Source of the DNA: Lyngbya sp. PCC 8106
Lineage (GTDB): Bacteria > Cyanobacteriota > Cyanobacteriia > Cyanobacteriales > Microcoleaceae
Assembly (NCBI RefSeq): GCF_000169095.1
Contig: NZ_AAVU01000019.1
Span: forward strand, 1 to 64,000
DNA length: 64,000 nt
Reading direction: 5' to 3'
The notes under the pieces were generated by a model. The model was given only the letters and a program-made list of their open reading frames with translations. It made no database searches and was not told the origin of the DNA. Below, piece after piece: positions 63,501 to 64,000 of this stretch. The position numbers and the translations under genes are program-made. The number at the start of each line of letters is the position of its first letter. Position 1 is the first letter of the stretch.

Positions 63501-63600
63501 CAAAAACCCGGTAACTCTTGCGAAACTCGGTTTTTTTCAACTCAATGGGTCGGGTGCATCAAAATAATTACTTTTACGGTTTCACCATCAACCTCTCTGT

Positions 63601-63945
63601 CTGATGCCAAGTAGCAAAGTCTGGTGCATCAGAGCATTAATCTTACGGTTTTACCATCAACCTCTCTGTCTGATGCCAAGTAGCAAAGTCTGGTGCATCA
63701 GAGCATTAATCTTACGGTTTCACCATCAACCTCTCTGTCTGATGCCAAGTAGCAAAGTCTGGTGCATCAGAGCATTAATCTTACGGTTTTACCATCAACC
63801 TCTCTGTCTGATGCCAAGTAGCAAAGTCTGGTGTATCAGAGCATTAATCTTACGGTTTTACCATCAACCTCTCTGTCTGATGCCAAGTAGCAAAGTCTGG
63901 TGCATCAGAGCATTAATCTTACGGTTTTACCATCAACCTCTCTGT
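63601..63945. repeat. Tandem array of five 69-bp units
   Basis: Units start at 63601, 63670, 63739, 63808 and 63877, exactly 69 bp apart. Each begins CTGATGCCAAGTAGCAAAGT, continues TGCATCAGAGCATTAATC and carries the ACGGTTTTACCATCAACC core. They differ only at single bases (for example GTTTC for GTTTT in the second, GTGTATC for GTGCATC in the fourth). A diverged relative occupies 63549-63600, and the series ends in a complete right end, CTGATGCACCC, at 63946. Each unit can fold by pairing TGG-GCATCAGA with TCTGATGCCA with one bulge. There is no coding capacity. Confidence 0.9.
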
Positions 63946-63970
63946 CTGATGCACCCTACAGGTTTATTTT

Positions 63971-63990
63971 GGGCGCATTGCCTTGCGCCC
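63971..63990. repeat. GGGCGCA palindrome at the window end
   Basis: GGGCGCA and TGCGCCC form a 7-bp stem with a 6-nt loop directly beyond the 69-bp array. It resembles the element at 28868-28888 and other dispersed cyanobacterial GGGCGCAA hairpins. Confidence 0.6.
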
Positions 63991-64000
63991 CTATATTTTT

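Noticed and set aside
63549..63945. Possible CRISPR array from regular spacing
   Set aside because: The whole 69-bp unit is conserved, with no variable spacers, and each unit carries palindromic ends of a dispersed element.
1..64000. tRNA, rRNA, prophage or known defence system
   Set aside because: No tRNA-like TPsiC/anticodon arms, no rRNA sequence, no integrase or phage structural genes, and no recognised defence operon were seen by reading both strands.

Overview
The window comes from a filamentous cyanobacterium, most likely of the Oscillatoriales (Lyngbya, Limnoraphis, Planktothrix or a relative). The base composition is moderately AT-rich. The octamer GCGATCGC (HIP1) recurs throughout. 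Typical cyanobacterial genes are present: gap1, PII, clpC, a GUN4-domain protein, a transaldolase/EF-hand fusion, DUF1823, and a hormogonium-type polysaccharide polymerase. No rRNA, tRNA, CRISPR array or prophage was seen. The genus is an inference.

Left part (1-18750). The window opens inside an IS605-type element with divergent tnpB and tnpA. Next comes a same-strand run for sugar use: glucokinase, a sugar porter, transaldolase with two EF-hands, glycogen phosphorylase, a lone cyclic-nucleotide-binding domain, and glycolytic gap1. Together these can take up and phosphorylate sugar, release glucose-1-phosphate from glycogen and run lower glycolysis and pentose-phosphate exchange, probably in the dark. 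DUF1823 and clpC follow, then a tnpB-only element with a clear 3' hairpin. After it lie an epoxide-hydrolase-like enzyme, a cytochrome b6-like protein lacking one haem ligand, a MarC protein, a GNAT enzyme and methionine aminopeptidase.

Middle part (18800-34000). This holds a GNAT enzyme overlapping a Tat-exported beta-helix protein, a GUN4-domain protein, a sialate-O-acetylesterase-like enzyme, a class II aldolase, acetolactate synthase with an extra zinc ribbon, PII (glnB) behind an NtcA-type site, RdgB, a five-bladed-propeller glycosidase, a phosphohexomutase, folE, an SDR and accA. Two intergenic regions look like RNA loci. One is a rod-like fold resembling 6S RNA at about 32461-32632. 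The other is a consensus sigma-70 promoter at 23672-23701 that faces no gene on its own strand.

Right part (34397-64000) is rich in cell-surface functions. A GT4/GT2/HpsL-like polymerase cluster is followed by glmM. A second cluster has a GT39-like membrane protein, an FAD-enzyme/GtrA fusion, a large membrane protein with a C-terminal extracytoplasmic domain, and a GT4. After these come a cupin, two oligopeptide-ABC ATPases without permeases, a VanX-like dipeptidase, an SLH-anchored glycosidase-like protein, two tandem paralogous GT-C-like membrane proteins, and a soluble lytic transglycosylase. The window ends in a direct array of five 69-bp units derived from a palindromic intergenic element, which also occurs singly at 59868-59932.

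I found no clearly new multi-gene system. The best leads are the two RNA loci, the cytochrome b6-like paralogue, the FAD/GtrA fusion, the tandem GT-C pair and the palindromic-element array.
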